Source of the DNA: Acidisarcina polymorpha
GTDB lineage: Bacteria > Acidobacteriota > Terriglobia > Terriglobales > Acidobacteriaceae
Direction of reading: 5' to 3'
NCBI RefSeq assembly: GCF_003330725.1
Contig: NZ_CP030840.1
Location: 3,410,001-3,474,000 of the forward strand
DNA: 64,000 bases
A model generated the notes under the pieces. It was given only the letters and a program-made list of their open reading frames with translations. It made no database searches and was not told the origin of the DNA. Positions 52,749-60,994 of this stretch are shown here, one piece after another (positions within the stretch are counted from its first letter, which is position 1; each line of letters begins with the position of its first letter). Both the position numbers and the translations under genes were made by a program.

Positions 52749-52782
52749 GGCCGCTCTGGCCTGATACCTTGCCAGAGCGGCC
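52749..52782. terminator. Strong bidirectional hairpin between convergent genes
   Basis: GGCCGCTCTGGC and GCCAGAGCGGCC give a perfect 12-bp GC-rich stem with a 10-nt loop, between the GH9 stop (52679, plus) and the SnoaL-like stop (52815, minus). The position fits a shared terminator for both strands although T tracts are weak. Confidence 0.65.
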
Positions 52783-52814
52783 GGCTTACTCTAACACTCA
52801 CCGGGGATGGCCAG

Positions 52815-53210
52815 TCAGGCTCTATGTGCGAATGCGGCGGAGGGACCAGCGCTTGAGGCGGCCTCATCGCCGAGATCCATGGCTGCGATGAGATCGCTCT
52901 TCATGGTAAACACGTGAAGAACCTCGCTGTCCGAAAGAACATCCCCCGCGAGGCTCTTGACGAGCTGGTGCACCCGGACGCGGGTCTTGCCTCCGTCTTC
53001 CGCGGTCATAGCGAGCGGTTCGACATGGGGATCGAACTCACCCCACTGTCGAGTCCAATAGGCGCGGATCTCTTCTTTTCCGACGACCTTGCCGCCCTCC
53101 GAAGCCTTGGGCCAACTCACGTTCTCGGTCATCAGCGCTAGTGCACCGTCGATGTCCCGCTTGTTGAATGCGGAGTACGCCTGCTCAATAATGGCTTTCG
53201 GGTCTCGCAT
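52815..53210 (-). CDS. SnoaL-like (NTF2-fold) protein
   Basis: A 131-residue protein with the nuclear-transport-factor-2 fold signature of SnoaL/ketosteroid-isomerase-like proteins: AIIEQAYSAFNKRDIDGALALMTENVSW at the start, then IRAYWTRQWGEFDPHVEPL and VRVHQLVKSLAGDVLSDSEVLHVFTM. No signal peptide. The ATG (53210) has AGGAGG seven bases upstream, so the start is secure. Members act as small isomerases, cyclases or hydrolases, or just bind ligands, and the substrate cannot be told. Its upstream region has a 20-bp tandem repeat. A role in glucan use is not evident. Confidence 0.85.
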   Translation of the reverse strand: MRDPKAIIEQAYSAFNKRDIDGALALMTENVSWPKASEGGKVVGKEEIRAYWTRQWGEFDPHVEPLAMTAEDGGKTRVRVHQLVKSLAGDVLSDSEVLHVFTMKSDLIAAMDLGDEAASSAGPSAAFAHRA

Positions 53211-53230
53211 TCATCCTCCTAAAACGGTAG

Positions 53231-53270
53231 CTTCCCAACTATAACGCTCGGTTCCCAGCCATAACGCCTG
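53231..53270. repeat. Two 20-bp tandem units upstream of the SnoaL-like gene
   Basis: CTTCCCAACTATAACGCTCG is followed directly by GTTCCCAGCCATAACGCCTG (15 of 20 bases identical). The pair lies 20-60 bp upstream of the SnoaL-like ATG on the minus strand, where a regulator could bind two helical turns apart. Confidence 0.5.
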
Positions 53271-53307
53271 CTTGCTAGTGGCCGAAGCGCGTTCCGGCCC
53301 GCGAAAA

Positions 53308-54801
53308 TCAGCCTTCCGGATCTACTTCTATCGCGTTCACGAGCGGATAGTTCGTGACGGGCGTGAAGTTCAGCTCCAACGTCCCATGCGCGGTTGGTTT
53401 CACATGGCGGATGGTCATGGTAATGGTGCCGCTACTCGATTCTTTCGAGATATCGAAATTGGTCAGCAGGGTCATTCCGTTGCAGTAGACATCGAAGACG
53501 CGACTGCCGACGCCGCCTGGGCCGCCGTTTTTTGCACCGAACCATTCTTCAAAGAAGTACATGCGAACGGTGTACTCTCTGCCGGGGACGACGGGCAGCA
53601 TGTAGCGGAAATGTCCATAACGCTCCCAGCCGTAAAGGCCGGCATTGGCGATTTTAGGAAGAGTATCTGAGTGAGAGGCACGTCTTCCGCCGAGGAAGAA
53701 ACGCTCGGGCAGCCAGACATTACCGCTGTCGTCGTGGAAAACGGCGGGACCAGCGAGCATCCGGAGAGGCGGTCCAACCTCGGAATCGGTCCGGGTGAGC
53801 TCGAGGGCGTTGGCAAAAGCGTCTTCCGATCTGAAATCAAGATGGATCGTGCCGTCGCTCATCGGCCGAATGCCCTCGTAGACTTTGCCGAGCGCGATAT
53901 CGCTACCACCGGCTTCGTCGACGACATCCAAGGCTTCGGAGATGCGGTCATTGATCGTGTAATCCACCTGACCCGCTCCGACTTTATCTCCCGCGGTGTC
54001 GGCGAAGAGCAGTTGCAGTTTATAGATTCCTGGCGCAACGGGGATCCTGCATTGGAACTTGCCTTTACGTCCTTCGCGAAAGATGGCCAGGTCGTCGGTG
54101 CCTTGGATATCGTGACCGGAGTGATTGAAGGTGGTCCCGCCTTTGCAGTAGTGTTCGTTGATCCATGACTGGCCGGCAGCATCGACGTAGGGGGTGGTGC
54201 TGCTGCCAAAGCGGATGCGCATCAGGGAATCCGCTTCACTGACGACTGAGGCGCTGGCGGCTTTCGATGGGGGCAGGGCCTGCCGCTGCTTGAGGAAGAA
54301 GATAATGACGGAGCCAGCGAGAAGGACCACCAGAACTATGGCGAAGGCCACCCACACTCCCGATTTGCGATCGGCTACCGGCGCAGTTTCCTGGATGACG
54401 TCGGGCGGCCCGAAGGTGACGGATGGCTGCACAATCGGCAGCTCCGGTTCTTTACGCACGAACTGCAGGACGTATTTGCCGGCTGGAAGCTGAATTTGCA
54501 CTTCGTGAGCGGCCCCATCGGTCGCGTAATACTGCTCCAGCTTTTTTCGCAGCGCATGCGCGGTGACGCGGACAATGGTGTCGGATTGAGGATCGAACTT
54601 CTCGGGACGATGAAGGGCCTGCACCGCAATGCTGTACTCCTTCACCTGATCGGCCGTTCCTGCAAAATACTCTTCCGCCACAAATTCTAAAAAATGCTGA
54701 AGGTTAGGCGCCCGCTTCAGAATCCCGGATTGTAAAACGGCTTGCAGTTCGCTTCTCTCTTCGTCCTCTTTGACACGAGGTTCTGAATACGTTGAAGACA
54801 T
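53308..54801 (-). CDS. Membrane protein with cytoplasmic signalling module and two periplasmic malectin domains (candidate glucan sensor)
   Basis: 497 residues, ATG behind AGGAG. The cytoplasmic part (about 15-116) belongs to an N-terminal module common in acidobacterial TPR/TolB-type regulators: LQHFLEFVAEEYFAGTADQVKEYSIAV, FDPQSDTIVRVTAHALRKKL, and a hairpin LPAGKYVLQF resembling the wing of OmpR/CadC-type DNA-binding domains. A single TM helix (about 149-170) follows. The extracytoplasmic part has two malectin-like domains (about 195-335 and 345-495; DLAIFREGRKGKF, RVFDVYCNGMTLLTNFDI, YPLVNAIEVDPEG). The topology is that of a ToxR/CadC-like one-component regulator with a carbohydrate-binding sensor. 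Its promoter region has two TTAACGG boxes. DNA binding is inferred, not shown. Confidence 0.82.
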   Translation of the reverse strand: MSSTYSEPRVKEDEERSELQAVLQSGILKRAPNLQHFLEFVAEEYFAGTADQVKEYSIAVQALHRPEKFDPQSDTIVRVTAHALRKKLEQYYATDGAAHEVQIQLPAGKYVLQFVRKEPELPIVQPSVTFGPPDVIQETAPVADRKSGVWVAFAIVLVVLLAGSVIIFFLKQRQALPPSKAASASVVSEADSLMRIRFGSSTTPYVDAAGQSWINEHYCKGGTTFNHSGHDIQGTDDLAIFREGRKGKFQCRIPVAPGIYKLQLLFADTAGDKVGAGQVDYTINDRISEALDVVDEAGGSDIALGKVYEGIRPMSDGTIHLDFRSEDAFANALELTRTDSEVGPPLRMLAGPAVFHDDSGNVWLPERFFLGGRRASHSDTLPKIANAGLYGWERYGHFRYMLPVVPGREYTVRMYFFEEWFGAKNGGPGGVGSRVFDVYCNGMTLLTNFDISKESSSGTITMTIRHVKPTAHGTLELNFTPVTNYPLVNAIEVDPEG

Positions 54802-54832
54802 CTCCGCGATCTCCTAATGGCTGGACGGCCAA

Positions 54833-54888
54833 ATTATAGCGAATGGCTTGCAAGCTGTGCGCCGGCAGAGTTAACGGCAGATTAACGG
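54833..54888 (-). promoter_or_regulatory. Promoter of the malectin-sensor gene with two upstream TTAACGG boxes
   Basis: On the minus strand a perfect -10 (TATAAT, 54833-54838) lies about 30 bp before the start codon; the -35 position (about 54856-54861) is poor. TTAACGG occurs at 54871-54877 and 54882-54888, 11 bp apart, directly upstream of the -35 position, a typical place for an activator. The same heptamer forms the dyad in the GH55/GH9 region. Confidence 0.5.
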
Positions 54889-55280
54889 TTAGTTTTGCCA
54901 TAACGACCCGCCACGAAGATGATCCAGGTTACAAAGCTTGCGTGGGCGATTTATGCGGCTCGACAACGTCACTTAAGTCACATTCGAGCGAGAGTCATGG
55001 GTTGTGCATGGCACGATTTACAGGATTCAAGTGAATTTTGCACGTTAGGGTTCCGTAGCACGGGCGGAAATTAAGATGAGGCGATCTTCGTCAATCCGCT
55101 GGACGATTGAAGGTGGTGCCCACTCACGGAGAGCCGGAGGTCATCGAGGGGCGCGAAGATCGACGGCGAATCGTCAGGTTCGGACTGCGCCTCCTATGAA
55201 TGTTGAAACCGTTCGCAAGTCGCAGGAGTGAGTCGATGTGGGGTCTGGGCGTGCTTTGGCTTTGACGCATGCAAGAGAAA

Positions 55281-55310
55281 AGCCTGCTATGGACGGATCC
55301 ATAGCAGGCT
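55281..55310 (-). terminator. Rho-independent terminator of the TonB-dependent receptor gene
   Basis: AGCCTGCTATGG and CCATAGCAGGCT are perfect 12-bp arms around a 6-nt loop, 25 bp past the receptor stop. Reading the minus strand the stem is followed by TTTTCTCTT. This is the clearest intrinsic terminator in the window. Confidence 0.85.
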
Positions 55311-55334
55311 CTGCGTTTTGCGTTGGGTACAGGG

Positions 55335-58300
55335 TCAGAAGGAAAGACGTGCGTTCAACTGCATGGTGCGTCCGCCTACGGTTACCTGTGAAATGCTGGT
55401 TCCGGTCTGCGAGAAGGTGGTGATTCCGCCTGGACCCGGGCTGCTGTCGGGAACCAGTGCCTGGTTTGGTGGGCCGAAGCTCGGGTGATTGAAGGCATTG
55501 GTGCTGTCAGCGCGAATCTGGAGCTGGACGCCTTCGCGGAGGGTGAAGGTTTTTCCCGCCGAGAGATTGACAACGCTCAGGCCAGGACCCACGAGGCTAT
55601 TTCTGCGCATGTCACCAAAGGTGCCATTCGCGGGAAGGGCGAAGGCCGAGGGGTCATACCAGTTTTGTATGGTTCGGTGAAGAGGCTGGGGATTGCCGAT
55701 CACATTTGGATACCAGCTTCCGGCTTGGGAATAGGAGTTGTTGGAGCCACTGATGTAGGGCGTATACGGATTGCCCGAATTGAAGATCATGGTGGCGGAG
55801 ACCTGCCATCCGCCAACGACCTCATCGATCAGCCCGTCATGGTTGAGAAGCATCTTGCCTTTGCCGATGGGCAGTTGGTAGACGACGTTGCCCTTAAAAG
55901 CATTGCGGGCATCGAAGTTCGACGATCCATAGTTTGCGGACGGTTTGTAGGAGTTCTGGTAGATTTGCGTTCCGCCGATTCCGCCTTCTGCGGCGGAATC
56001 CTGATCGTCAAGGAAGTGTGACCAGACGTAGTTGAAGTTGAAGCTGAGGCCGGAGGTCAGGCGCTTGGTGATCGCGGCCTGCAGCGAGTTGTAGTTGGAA
56101 ATGGCATTGTTGGTGCTGCCACTGATGCTCTCGTAAACAGGATAGGGGCGCGAGTTGGGGCTGTCATCGGGCGCCAGCAAATTCTCTGGGACCTGATTGA
56201 TATCGACCGGGAAGCTGAGGTTGAAGCCATGGCTGCCCACGTAGGCCATTTCCGCTACCATGTTGCTGCCCACCGTACGTTGGATGGCGAAGTTCCACTG
56301 ATAAATCTTCGGAACCGGAGTGTGATACTGGTTGTAGGTCACGCCCTGCCCATTGAGCGCGGTAGGGTCGGTGGTGGGTGGAACGTAGGGAAGGTTGGTG
56401 CCCGTGGATGAAAGGGTCACAACGGGCGTGATGCCATTCGTCTGGTCGGTTGCACTCCCCTGGGTGATGTAGGCGTTGCCAAGACCGCCGCCGTATACGT
56501 TGGTGCTCCAGTCATAGGAATAAACACCAAATCCGCCGCGCAGGGTAGTTGAGGGATCAGGCGCCCAGTTGAAGCCGACACGGGGCAGAACGGTTCCGAG
56601 GACATCTGCCTGGAGCGACCTGCGCCCATGTGCGCCGGTGGAGGCATACCAGATACCTCCGTTAGTTCCCGACCCAATATTAAAGACCTCAGGATCGAAG
56701 GCGGCGATGTTGTTCTTGACTTCGTTCCATCCGTGGAAGATCTGATAGCGGATGCCGAGGTTGAGGGTGAAGTTCGGCCGCACCTTGATATCGTCCTGGA
56801 TGAACATCTGTGGCATCTTCAACCGCGCGCCGGATTCAGGCTGCACGCTCGCGTTCCAGGCGTTCACCTGGCCGAGGAGAAAGTCCCCGTAGGCCAGGCC
56901 CGTCGTGCTGTCGCCGACAGTGGACTGAGTGTAGGCGCCGGTAAAGGTAAAGGAGCCTGGATTGAATTTGTTGCCGTTTGCCTGATTGGCCTGCCACATC
57001 AGGAATTCTCCGCCGAAGTGGATGATGTGCTTGCCGCGGATCATGGTGACGACGTCTGACGGATCGTAGACGAATTCTTTTTGGAAGACCTGGAAGCCGG
57101 AGTTCAGCCCATAGCAACAAGCCCCGGCGAGGCTGAGGGTCGGGAAGAGGTCGGCTTTGGCAAACTGCCAGCCGAGTTGCTGGGGGATGCCCTTGTTCAG
57201 AGACTCAGGGATGTAGTAGTTCAGTTCCGAGGTGAAGCCCATGCGCGCTTCATTGATCGTCGTCGGGCTAATGTTCCAGACGTCGGAGATTTGGGCGGCA
57301 TTGCTGTCGACGTCGCCATCGACGCAGTCCATCGGGCAGTAGGCAGTGCCAATGCCTGCGTTATAGGTGGGATTGTCACGCTGGGTGTCGGTCATGGTCA
57401 GTCGGTTGTTGGAGGTGATGTCGTAATCGAGCCGCCCGAAGTACTTCGTGTAAGGGAGCTTCACCGGAGCGGTGTAGTAGTAGTTCGCGTTCGGCACTCC
57501 CTGAGAAAAACTTTGAGGCGTGGCATTCGGCAGCGGGTAGTAGACCTGAAGCGCGTTCGCCACATGATCGATCAGGTTGGCTGGAATGGTGTTCCCGTAG
57601 CCTTCCTGGGCGAACGACTTGCGGCTGACGACGCCATTCACGACGGTCTGCGAGGTTGGGTCGTAGAGGGTCGGCATGCCGGTGAAATCGCCGTTACGCA
57701 TGGCTTGCGTGGGCACGGTGATGAAGCCGTTGTAGGTGGTGTTGTTGTTGGTCTTATCGAAATTGAAGTAGAAGAACATCTTCTTCTTGAGGATGGGACC
57801 GCCGATCGAACCCCCGAAATTGTTGTACCGAATGGGAGTGACGGCGATGGGGGTACCGAAGCCATAGTTGGCGGCGTCCAGCGCGTCATTCTGGAAGTAT
57901 TCATAGGCTGAGCCATGAAACCGGTTCGTGCCGCCCTTGCTGATCTGGTTAAAGACGACTCCGCCGATTCCGTATTGCGCGGAGAAGTTGGAGGTGATGA
58001 CCTGGAGTTCGGAAACAGTTTCGAAGATGGAGACATCGGCGTTGCCGCTCGATGGTAAGGTCGTCACTGCGCCGTCGGCAAGGATGGCGCTATAGGGAAG
58101 GCTTCCATTGACGGAAACGAACTGCTGAGGATTGTTGCTGCCCTGCCAGCCGTTGGAAAGAGAGGTCCCCTGGGTATTGCCCTGGGCGCCGGGCAGCAGG
58201 ATCGCAAACGTTTCCCAATCGGTGCCTACATTCGGAAGCTGCGACATGGTGAGGGAATCGAGAGTAGTCGATTGCTCACTGGAGTCGGTATTGAGGAGTG

Positions 58301-58688
58301 GAACGTCGCTGGTGTTGACGACCACCTGCTGCGTGGCTCCGCCTACGCTCAACTGCATGTTGACTGTGGTTGTCCCAACCTGCAAGGTGATGGGACCGCG
58401 AATGGTCTTGCTGAAGCCCTCTTTGGAGACGGTGACGGTGTACGAGCCGGTGACGATCGAGGAAGTGTCATAGAGTCCGGCCTGATCGGTGCTGTAATCC
58501 TTGGACACGCCGGTGTTGGTATTGAGAACGGTGACGGTGGCGCCGGGAATCACGGCGCCAGAAGAATCGGTCACTGTTCCACGAATGTCACCGGAGTTCG
58601 TGCTTTGTGCATAGCTGCTTCCTGGGGAGAAGAGGGCCAGCAGAAAAGCCAATGCAACCGTAAATCTACATGACGTCAGTCGTTTCAT
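55335..58688 (-). CDS. TonB-dependent receptor with carboxypeptidase-regulatory-like N-terminus
   Basis: A 1117-residue outer-membrane protein of the acidobacterial OmpA-like/oar family. A signal peptide (VALAFLLALFSPGSSYA) precedes a CarboxypepD_reg-like domain (about 30-115: SGDIRGTVTDSSGAVIPGATVTV), a plug region with VNTSDVPLLNTDSSEQSTTL, then a long beta-barrel rich in aromatic/Asn strands (YFQNDALDAANYGFG, FFYFNFDKTNNNT, FKGNVVYQLPIGKG) ending in MQLNARLSF with the terminal aromatic residue that barrels need. GAGGTAATTCAA before the ATG is a good ribosome site. These receptors import large substrates; its place between the malectin sensor and the glycosidases suggests uptake of beta-glucan oligosaccharides. 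It ends in a strong terminator. Confidence 0.95.
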   Translation of the reverse strand: MKRLTSCRFTVALAFLLALFSPGSSYAQSTNSGDIRGTVTDSSGAVIPGATVTVLNTNTGVSKDYSTDQAGLYDTSSIVTGSYTVTVSKEGFSKTIRGPITLQVGTTTVNMQLSVGGATQQVVVNTSDVPLLNTDSSEQSTTLDSLTMSQLPNVGTDWETFAILLPGAQGNTQGTSLSNGWQGSNNPQQFVSVNGSLPYSAILADGAVTTLPSSGNADVSIFETVSELQVITSNFSAQYGIGGVVFNQISKGGTNRFHGSAYEYFQNDALDAANYGFGTPIAVTPIRYNNFGGSIGGPILKKKMFFYFNFDKTNNNTTYNGFITVPTQAMRNGDFTGMPTLYDPTSQTVVNGVVSRKSFAQEGYGNTIPANLIDHVANALQVYYPLPNATPQSFSQGVPNANYYYTAPVKLPYTKYFGRLDYDITSNNRLTMTDTQRDNPTYNAGIGTAYCPMDCVDGDVDSNAAQISDVWNISPTTINEARMGFTSELNYYIPESLNKGIPQQLGWQFAKADLFPTLSLAGACCYGLNSGFQVFQKEFVYDPSDVVTMIRGKHIIHFGGEFLMWQANQANGNKFNPGSFTFTGAYTQSTVGDSTTGLAYGDFLLGQVNAWNASVQPESGARLKMPQMFIQDDIKVRPNFTLNLGIRYQIFHGWNEVKNNIAAFDPEVFNIGSGTNGGIWYASTGAHGRRSLQADVLGTVLPRVGFNWAPDPSTTLRGGFGVYSYDWSTNVYGGGLGNAYITQGSATDQTNGITPVVTLSSTGTNLPYVPPTTDPTALNGQGVTYNQYHTPVPKIYQWNFAIQRTVGSNMVAEMAYVGSHGFNLSFPVDINQVPENLLAPDDSPNSRPYPVYESISGSTNNAISNYNSLQAAITKRLTSGLSFNFNYVWSHFLDDQDSAAEGGIGGTQIYQNSYKPSANYGSSNFDARNAFKGNVVYQLPIGKGKMLLNHDGLIDEVVGGWQVSATMIFNSGNPYTPYISGSNNSYSQAGSWYPNVIGNPQPLHRTIQNWYDPSAFALPANGTFGDMRRNSLVGPGLSVVNLSAGKTFTLREGVQLQIRADSTNAFNHPSFGPPNQALVPDSSPGPGGITTFSQTGTSISQVTVGGRTMQLNARLSF

Positions 58689-58924
58689 TTGAATTACCTC
58701 GTTGGAAGGATTGCGACAGCAAAAACGAACGGTCCAGGGGATTTTATAAACTTACTTACTAAGATTTAATAAGCATGTACCCGAAGCGGGGCAACGTGCA
58801 ACTACTTTTTGAAGGGAACTTTTACCTGGCCGATCGTCGATGCCGAGGGATCAAAAGCACTCATCTTCCATATAAACAGCATGTATGGGCCGGTGCTCCG
58901 GGTATAAGTGAGGACGGTTAGGCG
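58689..58924 (-). promoter_or_regulatory. Upstream region of the TonB-dependent receptor
   Basis: About 235 bp between the receptor start and the VOC-protein stop. On the minus strand an AT-rich segment around 58740-58775 contains a TATAAA-type hexamer and a short AGTAAGTAAGT direct repeat. No TTAACGG box is present. The promoter is likely here but exact elements are uncertain. Confidence 0.35.
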
Positions 58925-59905
58925 TCAGTAGGCGTGGATCAGTTCGACGCTCACGCCGCCGACTTTATCCGTATCCATATAGTTGTACTGCCCCGAGTCA
59001 TGTTTTCCGATGTCGCCCCATGCGCCGGCCTGCCACACGGGAAAGCCGAGTTTTTCATAGGCGGCAGCTGCTTTGGGAAGATCACCCACAAGCATGCCAA
59101 TGTGCTGGACGCCTTCGCCATGACGTTTGAGGAAGTCCTCATAGATATTGGCTGGCATGGGGGGCGGCTGGATCCACTCATAGCTGATGGAGCCGATCCG
59201 CTGGAAGCCCACGTCAAACGCCAGAAGAAGCGGCTGGCCGCGATAGCGCGAATCGTCGCGGGGCGTAGCGTGCTCCAGGGCGAAGCCGGGAAAGCCGAGC
59301 TTCTGCCAGAATGCTGAAACCGCTGCGGCATCGCGAACGACTATACCGACGTGGGAGACGGTTTGTTGCTCCGAAGGCTGGGGCGCTTCGCCAGGCCAGT
59401 AGACGAGGCCAAGTACGTATTTGCCCTGAGATTCAGTGTCGAAGTAGGTGTAGGTCACTGGGGTGTGGGCGATTTCAAATGTGACCTGTTGCAGTACACC
59501 GATTCCGAGGCTGGCCATCCGTTGAATCTCTTGATCCATCGCCGCCCTGGTGGGGACCTCATGGACAACAGAGAAGATGCCGTCTTGATGTTTTTCCAGG
59601 AAATCGTTGTAGGAATTCAGCTGGCCTTCAGCTGGCTGGAGGAAGTTGACGGTCAGGTTGCCGAGCCGTCCAGTGACCTGCCAGGTGTAGATGGTTGCCG
59701 GCTTGCCGTGGTCACTGCCAGTGGCCTTGATATTCGCGTACTTGTGGATGTCGGTCATTCCGAGCGCAGTCCACGCAGGCAGAATCGCATCGATATTCTG
59801 AGAGACCCACGTGACCCGGTTGATGGTCTGGTAATATTCAGGCACCTGAGCGCGGCAGGTCCCCGTTAGAATGCACATTACCGTGAGACAGTGAAGAAGC
59901 TTCAT
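58925..59905 (-). CDS. Secreted VOC/glyoxalase-superfamily protein with two domains
   Basis: A 326-residue protein with a signal peptide (MKLLHCLTVMCILTGTCRA) and two vicinal-oxygen-chelate domains (about 22-165 and 180-325). Typical beginnings are TINRVTWVSQNIDAILPAWTALGM and VSHVGIVVRDAAAVSAFWQKLGFPG. Possible metal ligands are the histidines and glutamates in VSHVGIVV, EGVQHIGMLV and SVELIHAY. The export of a glyoxalase-like fold is unusual. It might act on a sugar or aromatic product of polymer breakdown. It starts divergently from the ThuA-domain gene and is co-oriented with the TonB-dependent receptor, 236 bp ahead of it. Confidence 0.82.
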   Translation of the reverse strand: MKLLHCLTVMCILTGTCRAQVPEYYQTINRVTWVSQNIDAILPAWTALGMTDIHKYANIKATGSDHGKPATIYTWQVTGRLGNLTVNFLQPAEGQLNSYNDFLEKHQDGIFSVVHEVPTRAAMDQEIQRMASLGIGVLQQVTFEIAHTPVTYTYFDTESQGKYVLGLVYWPGEAPQPSEQQTVSHVGIVVRDAAAVSAFWQKLGFPGFALEHATPRDDSRYRGQPLLLAFDVGFQRIGSISYEWIQPPPMPANIYEDFLKRHGEGVQHIGMLVGDLPKAAAAYEKLGFPVWQAGAWGDIGKHDSGQYNYMDTDKVGGVSVELIHAY

Positions 59906-60120
59906 CTGCTGCTCCTTTTAGAAGTTCACAAGCAAATCGGCCACCAGGAAAAATCGCGCCGTCGGTAAATCCTCGAGGTACATTAGAAGCAACATGCTAA
60001 ACAACCGTTAGGAAGTAAGCAAGTGAAGGATGTAGATGTCCCATTACAGCGCGATCGAACTCATCCGTTGAACTGATGGGATTGAGTGGCAACTTCTATC
60101 CATGGAGGTTTATAGAGTCG

Positions 60121-60906
60121 ATGAAGTCCAGAAAGATCCTGGGTATTTTCCTCTGTCTGCTGCTTTGTGCGGCCCTTTCTTCCGCTCAGGACATTTCGTC
60201 CAAGCAGGAAGTAAAGTTTCGGGTGGTGGCGATTGCAGAGCCCGGCAACAAAGACCATCAAGGATTTGTGGAGGCGGCAAAGGCTTATTTGAACAGGCTG
60301 GCTGTCGAAAACAATTTTGCCGTTGACTACATCGGCGACACAAAACCCATTAACGACGCCTTTCTAGCAAAGTACAAACTGTTCATCCAATTAAACTACC
60401 CACCCTATATGTGGTCGCCGACGGCGCAAGAGGCCATCGAAAGCTATCTCACCGAAGGCAAGGGGGGATGGATCGGCTTCCATCACGCGGCGCTGCTCGG
60501 TGATTTTGACGGCTACTCGATGTCGCCGTTCTTCTCGAAGTTTATGGGGGACATTCGCTACACGAGCTACATTCCTGATTTCGCAACAGCGACGGTGCGT
60601 GTCGAAGACCCGGCGCATCCGGTTTTGAAAGGCATTCCATCGTCTTTCGTTGTGCAGCATGAGGAGTGGTACACGTGGAACCAATCGCCTCGTCCGAATG
60701 TGCGCGTGCTGGCCAGCGTGGATGAATCCACTTACCAGCCCGACAGCCTCATCAAGATGGGAGGCGACCATCCGGCAATCTGGTCAAACGAGCATTACAA
60801 GGCCCGCAACGTTTACATCTTCATGGGACATCATGCTGACCTCTTCGAGAATCCCAACTTCGTTCAGATCTTTCACAACGCCATCTTCTGGGCAGCGGGA
60901 CAATGA
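60121..60906 (+). CDS. Secreted ThuA-domain protein (trehalose-utilisation/sugar-linked)
   Basis: A 261-residue protein from the ATG at 60121, with GGAGG 13 bases before; an in-frame start at 60076 is also possible. A signal peptide (KILGIFLCLLLCAALSSA) is followed by a class I glutamine-amidotransferase-like ThuA domain (about 30-255): LFIQLNYPPYMWSP, GGWIGFHHAALLGDF, VRVEDPAHPVLKGIPSSF and an ending NVYIFMGHHADLFENPNFVQIFHNAIFWA. ThuA proteins are often found beside Gfo/Idh/MocA dehydrogenases and work in 3-keto-sugar metabolism. Here such a dehydrogenase starts at 63540 and a GH116 glycosidase lies between, which supports a role in sugar processing. Confidence 0.88.
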   Translation: MKSRKILGIFLCLLLCAALSSAQDISSKQEVKFRVVAIAEPGNKDHQGFVEAAKAYLNRLAVENNFAVDYIGDTKPINDAFLAKYKLFIQLNYPPYMWSPTAQEAIESYLTEGKGGWIGFHHAALLGDFDGYSMSPFFSKFMGDIRYTSYIPDFATATVRVEDPAHPVLKGIPSSFVVQHEEWYTWNQSPRPNVRVLASVDESTYQPDSLIKMGGDHPAIWSNEHYKARNVYIFMGHHADLFENPNFVQIFHNAIFWAAGQ

Positions 60907-60994
60907 ACGCCATCTGCGTGCCGATACATAGATTGGAGCCGCAAAGTAGGGGCCCGATCCAGGAACGGAACGGGCCACCGAATGGAGCAAGTGC

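Noticed and set aside
52815-53210. Considered SnoaL-like gene as a copy of the decayed DUF4440 gene at 1055-1450
   Set aside because: Both have an NTF2-type fold, but their motifs differ (YADDAVLMTP versus MTENVSW), so they belong to different subfamilies.
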